Of a stretch of DNA of 43,350 bases, positions 41,140 through 43,350 are shown one piece after another. The notes beneath the pieces are model-generated. The model worked only from the letters and a program-made list of their open reading frames with translations. It did no database searches and was not told where the DNA came from. This stretch comes from SIG480 sp045649265 (lineage in GTDB: Bacteria; Bacillota; Clostridia; Oscillospirales; JAAYXM01): assembly GCA_045649265.1 (NCBI GenBank), contig JAZRPO010000050.1, positions 1 through 43,350 on the forward strand. Reading direction: 5' to 3'. Position 1 is the stretch's first letter. Every line of letters begins with the position of its first letter. Both the position numbers and the translations under genes were made by a program.

Positions 41140-41715
41140 ATGCCAAGTGCAAAGGTGTTAGAACAGAAGAAACAGTTGGTTGCAGAGCTTGCTGAGAAGA
41201 TGAAGAATGCAAGCTGTGGCGTTCTTGTCGACTATAAAGGCATTAACGTTGCTGATGATACGACTCTTCGTGCAGAAATGCGCAAGAACAACGTTGATTA
41301 CAGAGTCATCAAGAACACTCTTATCCGTTTTGCTGCTAAGGAAGCCGGCATTGAAGGTCTCGACGGTGTTCTCGAAGGCACAACTGCTCTTGCTATCAGT
41401 GCAGATGATGTAATCGCTCCTGCTAAAGTAGTTGCTGAGTATGCCAAGAAGAACGAAAACTTCTACAACATCAAAGCAGGCTTTATTGATGGTAAGGTTG
41501 TCAGCATCGAAGAGATTATGGAGCTTGCAAACCTTCCGAGCAAGGAAGTTCTCCTTGGAAGGCTTGTTGGCAGCTTGAAGAGCCCGATATTCGGTCTTGC
41601 TCTTGTGCTTAAAGCAATCGCTGATAAGGGCGGCGAGGCAGCTCCGGCTGAGGAAGTTGCTCCCGTAGAAGAGGCAGCCCCTGTTGCAGAAGCTGAAGCT
41701 CCCGCAGCAGAATAA
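41140..41715 (+). CDS. rplJ: 50S ribosomal protein L10
   Basis: The base of the ribosomal L7/L12 stalk, 191 residues. It has the N-terminal rRNA-binding domain (VDYKGINVADDTTLR and YRVIKNTLIRFAA) and a C-terminal helix that anchors L7/L12 dimers. An unusually long Ala/Glu/Pro tail (about 167-191) extends beyond that helix. CGGAGGTG precedes ATG 41140, and the L10 leader lies upstream. Confidence 0.97.
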   Translation: MPSAKVLEQKKQLVAELAEKMKNASCGVLVDYKGINVADDTTLRAEMRKNNVDYRVIKNTLIRFAAKEAGIEGLDGVLEGTTALAISADDVIAPAKVVAEYAKKNENFYNIKAGFIDGKVVSIEEIMELANLPSKEVLLGRLVGSLKSPIFGLALVLKAIADKGGEAAPAEEVAPVEEAAPVAEAEAPAAE

Positions 41716-41749
41716 ATTGTAAACAATAAAATTTTAGGAGGTTACTAAA

Positions 41750-42130
41750 ATGTCTGAAAAGATCACAAATTTCATTGAAGAAGTAAAAGGCTTAACAGTT
41801 CTTGAGCTCAATGAGCTCGTAAAGGCTCTCGAGGAAGAGTTTGGCGTATCCGCAACAGCAGCAGTTGCAGTTGCAGCTCCGGCTGCAGGTGGCGCAGATG
41901 CTGGTGCAGCAGCAGCAAAGGATTCCTTTGATGTTGTCCTTGCTGATGTTGGCGGCGCAAAGCTCAATGTTATCAAGGTTGTCCGCGAAATCACAGGTCT
42001 CGGCCTTAAAGAAGCTAAGGAGCTTGTTGAAAGCGCACCGAAGGCTATTAAAGAAGGCGCAAGTGAGAGCGAAGCTAACGAGATTAAGACAAAGCTTGAA
42101 GAAGCAGGCGCAAAGGTTGAGCTTAAGTAA
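41750..42130 (+). CDS. rplL: 50S ribosomal protein L7/L12
   Basis: A 126-residue stalk protein that recruits translational GTPases. The N-terminal dimerisation domain (about 1-33) is joined by an Ala/Gly-rich hinge (34-55) to the C-terminal domain with EKT-like KDSFDVVL, VIKVVREITGLGLKEAKELVE and the final GAKVELK. AGGAGGT precedes ATG 41750. In most bacteria rpoB follows; here a hairpin and a tRNA gene follow instead. Confidence 0.98.
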   Translation: MSEKITNFIEEVKGLTVLELNELVKALEEEFGVSATAAVAVAAPAAGGADAGAAAAKDSFDVVLADVGGAKLNVIKVVREITGLGLKEAKELVESAPKAIKEGASESEANEIKTKLEEAGAKVELK

Positions 42131-42155
42131 TTTGAGCTTTACTGAGAATTTCTTT

Positions 42156-42197
42156 CTGCAAAGGGTGGGGCAGTATTCACCCTTTGCAGATAAAATT
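42156..42197 (+). terminator. Hairpin after rplL
   Basis: CTGCAAAGGGTG (42156-42167) pairs with CACCCTTTGCAG (42178-42189). The T-rich tail is modest (ATAAAATTTG), so termination may be partial. Confidence 0.7.
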
Positions 42198-42208
42198 TGA
42201 AAAGTTGC

Positions 42209-42237
42209 TTGACTATATTTTTAATATTCGATATACT
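42209..42237 (+). promoter_or_regulatory. Promoter of tRNA-Ser
   Basis: TTGACT (42209-42214), 17 nt, TATACT (42232-42237), 24 nt before the tRNA 5' end. Confidence 0.88.
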
Positions 42238-42261
42238 TAACAAGTCAAATTGAATAAATAT

Positions 42262-42353
42262 GGAGAGTTGGCTGAGCTGGTCGAAGGCGCACGATTGGAA
42301 ATCGTGTATACCCTATAAAGGTATCCGGGGTTCGAATCCCCGACTCTCCGCCA
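42262..42353 (+). tRNA. tRNA-Ser (anticodon GGA)
   Basis: A 92-nt class II tRNA with a long variable arm and encoded CCA. The acceptor GGAGAGT pairs with ACTCTCC, the anticodon stem CACGA/TCGTG encloses TTGGAAA, and the T arm is GGGGTTCGAATCCCC. Confidence 0.97.
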
Positions 42354-42400
42354 AAAAAAGCGAATGATTTAGATGACATCTAAATTGTTCGCTTTTTTTA
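42354..42400 (+). terminator. Terminator after tRNA-Ser
   Basis: AAAAAAGCGAA pairs with TTCGCTTTTTT, with an inner TTAGATG/CATCTAA stem, ending in a T run. Confidence 0.9.
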
Positions 42401-42459
42401 ATGGTTTGAGGTTTTTTGCAAAAATCGGTTTTGAAACAAAAGGTAGATGCCAAGTGGTT

Positions 42460-42481
42460 TTGAACCAGACTTGAACCAGAG
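42460..42481 (+). repeat. 11-bp tandem direct repeat before the RpiR gene
   Basis: TTGAACCAGAC is followed at once by TTGAACCAGAG, two copies with one mismatch, about 30 nt upstream of the -35 element. It may be an operator half-site pair. No other feature is seen between 42401 and 42510. Confidence 0.6.
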
Positions 42482-42510
42482 AGAATAGATATTATGGACA
42501 AAATTTTATC

Positions 42511-42539
42511 TTGACTAACAGGAATAATTATGATATTAT
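42511..42539 (+). promoter_or_regulatory. Promoter of the RpiR-family gene
   Basis: TTGACT (42511-42516), 17 nt, TATTAT (42534-42539), about 60 nt before the start codon. Confidence 0.75.
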
Positions 42540-42600
42540 AGAATTAAATTCTATATACATAAACTTAAGTAGAATATGTTTCTAAAGTGGAGAGGCTAAT

Positions 42601-43350
42601 ATGGTTATTGCAAAAATACATAATGTGTTTAAAAACCTTACAGAAACAGAACAAAAAATTGCTTCTTATATTCTGGAATTTCCGGAAAAGGTTGTTCATA
42701 TGACAGCAAAAGAGCTTGCATATACTTGTGGCACCGTTCCATCGGCTGTTAATCGTATGTGTAAATCTATCGGGGTGGAAGGTTTTGCAAAATTGAAAAT
42801 TTCTTTGGCAGCTGCAGTTGGCAAGGAAGGTTACAGTCAAAATAACATTCCATTTGATAAAGATGATAATCCGAAGCTGATTTTCAATAAGGTTTTTAAT
42901 TCCGGTATAAATACACTTAAAAGTACATATCAAATGATTGATTTTTCAAAAATAGATGAAATATCAAGAAGATTTGCGGAAGCTAAGCGCATTTTTATAT
43001 TCGGCGTGGGTACATCTTCTGTGGTTGCAGTTGATGCAGCTTATAGGTTTTCGCAGCTTGACGTTCAGGCATATGCTTACACAGACATTTTACAAATGAA
43101 TGTTATGGCTAATAATATGAAAAACGGCGATGTTGCATTTGGAATTTCGCACAGCGGAAGAACAAAAGCAGTTGTTGATACAATGCGCTCTGCAAAAAAA
43201 ACAGGTGCGACAACGATAGCATTAACAAGTTTTACAAAAAGTCTTTTATATACAGAGAGTGATTATTCAGTTTCGGTGTATGCTGATGAAGAAAATTATC
43301 CTGTCGAAGCTGTATCAGCCCGTATAGCACACATGTGTGTAATTGATGCA
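42601..43350 (+). CDS. RpiR/MurR-family transcriptional regulator (3' end cut by window)
   Basis: A sugar-responsive regulator, seen here for 250 codons and open at the window end. The N-terminal helix-turn-helix (about 1-75) includes LTETEQKIASYILEFPEKV and the helix GTVPSAVNRMCKSIGVEGFAKLK. From about residue 105 a SIS sugar-phosphate-binding domain follows, with FGVGTSSVVA and FGISHSGRTKAVVD. GGAGAGG precedes ATG 42601. The gene looks AT-richer than the ribosomal genes before it. RpiR proteins usually control neighbouring sugar-catabolic genes, which would lie beyond the window. Confidence 0.93.
   Translation, partial: MVIAKIHNVFKNLTETEQKIASYILEFPEKVVHMTAKELAYTCGTVPSAVNRMCKSIGVEGFAKLKISLAAAVGKEGYSQNNIPFDKDDNPKLIFNKVFNSGINTLKSTYQMIDFSKIDEISRRFAEAKRIFIFGVGTSSVVAVDAAYRFSQLDVQAYAYTDILQMNVMANNMKNGDVAFGISHSGRTKAVVDTMRSAKKTGATTIALTSFTKSLLYTESDYSVSVYADEENYPVEAVSARIAHMCVIDA

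Noticed and set aside
42313..42501. A minus-strand frame ending RGFEPRIPL
   Set aside because: This is the common false protein read across a tRNA T arm; it overlaps tRNA-Ser and its terminator.

Overview
The window comes from an endospore-forming Clostridia-type Firmicute, most likely a gut Oscillospirales/Ruminococcaceae-like lineage. This placement is inferred from gene content. Sporulation and germination genes are present (spoIIID, the 24-residue spoVM, a CwlJ-like cortex hydrolase with its GerQ-like partner). So are an FMN riboswitch ahead of a RibU-type riboflavin transporter, an IspH-ribosomal S1 fusion typical of Clostridia, and a divergent ParE/ParC pair. Most of the window is core chromosome. 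I see no transposase, phage, CRISPR or defence genes.

Layout. 1-5.5 kb: spoIIID, a C_GCAxxG_C_C protein, proA, then on the minus strand a tandem-OB SSB-like protein and an unrecognised protein, then pepF, a 48-residue membrane peptide and spoVM. 5.5-11.2 kb: a BaiA/FabG-like dehydrogenase, tRNA-Thr and tRNA-Asp (minus), a PAP2 phosphatase and SPFH protein pair bounded by 31-bp inverted repeats, a MATE exporter and a PflA-like radical SAM protein. 11.2-15.8 kb: a response regulator, histidine kinase and HtrA protease on the minus strand, then the FMN riboswitch and RibU. 15.9-23.4 kb: parE-parC, then on the minus strand RNase J behind a long structured leader, and a phosphohexomutase-fold protein that has lost its catalytic loops. 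23.5-29.3 kb: gerQ/cwlJ (minus), glnS-gltX (plus), znuB/znuC-like transporter genes (minus). 29.4-34.7 kb: trmB, an HI0933-family flavoprotein, cmk, plsC and ispH-rpsA. 34.8-38.4 kb: a heterodimeric ABC exporter. 38.5-42.2 kb: rpmG-secE-nusG-rplK-rplA, then the L10 leader and rplJ-rplL. 42.2 kb to the end: tRNA-Ser, then a more AT-rich stretch with an RpiR-family regulator cut by the window end.

The genes serve translation (ribosomal proteins, two aminoacyl-tRNA synthetases, tRNAs, tRNA methylation), transcription elongation, RNA decay, envelope homeostasis (two-component system with HtrA, SPFH/PAP2, ABC exporter) and sporulation/germination. No complete unknown multi-gene system stands out. 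The observations most worth following are: (1) a complete 9-nt Shine-Dalgarno sequence and ATG at the IspH/S1 junction, which could release a separate S1 protein; (2) an apparently undescribed branched RNA in the RNase J leader; (3) the inactivated phosphohexomutase beside it; (4) the PAP2/SPFH pair framed by inverted repeats; (5) the tiny membrane peptide coupled to SpoVM. Everything was read by eye. Family assignments rest on remembered motifs, not on searches.
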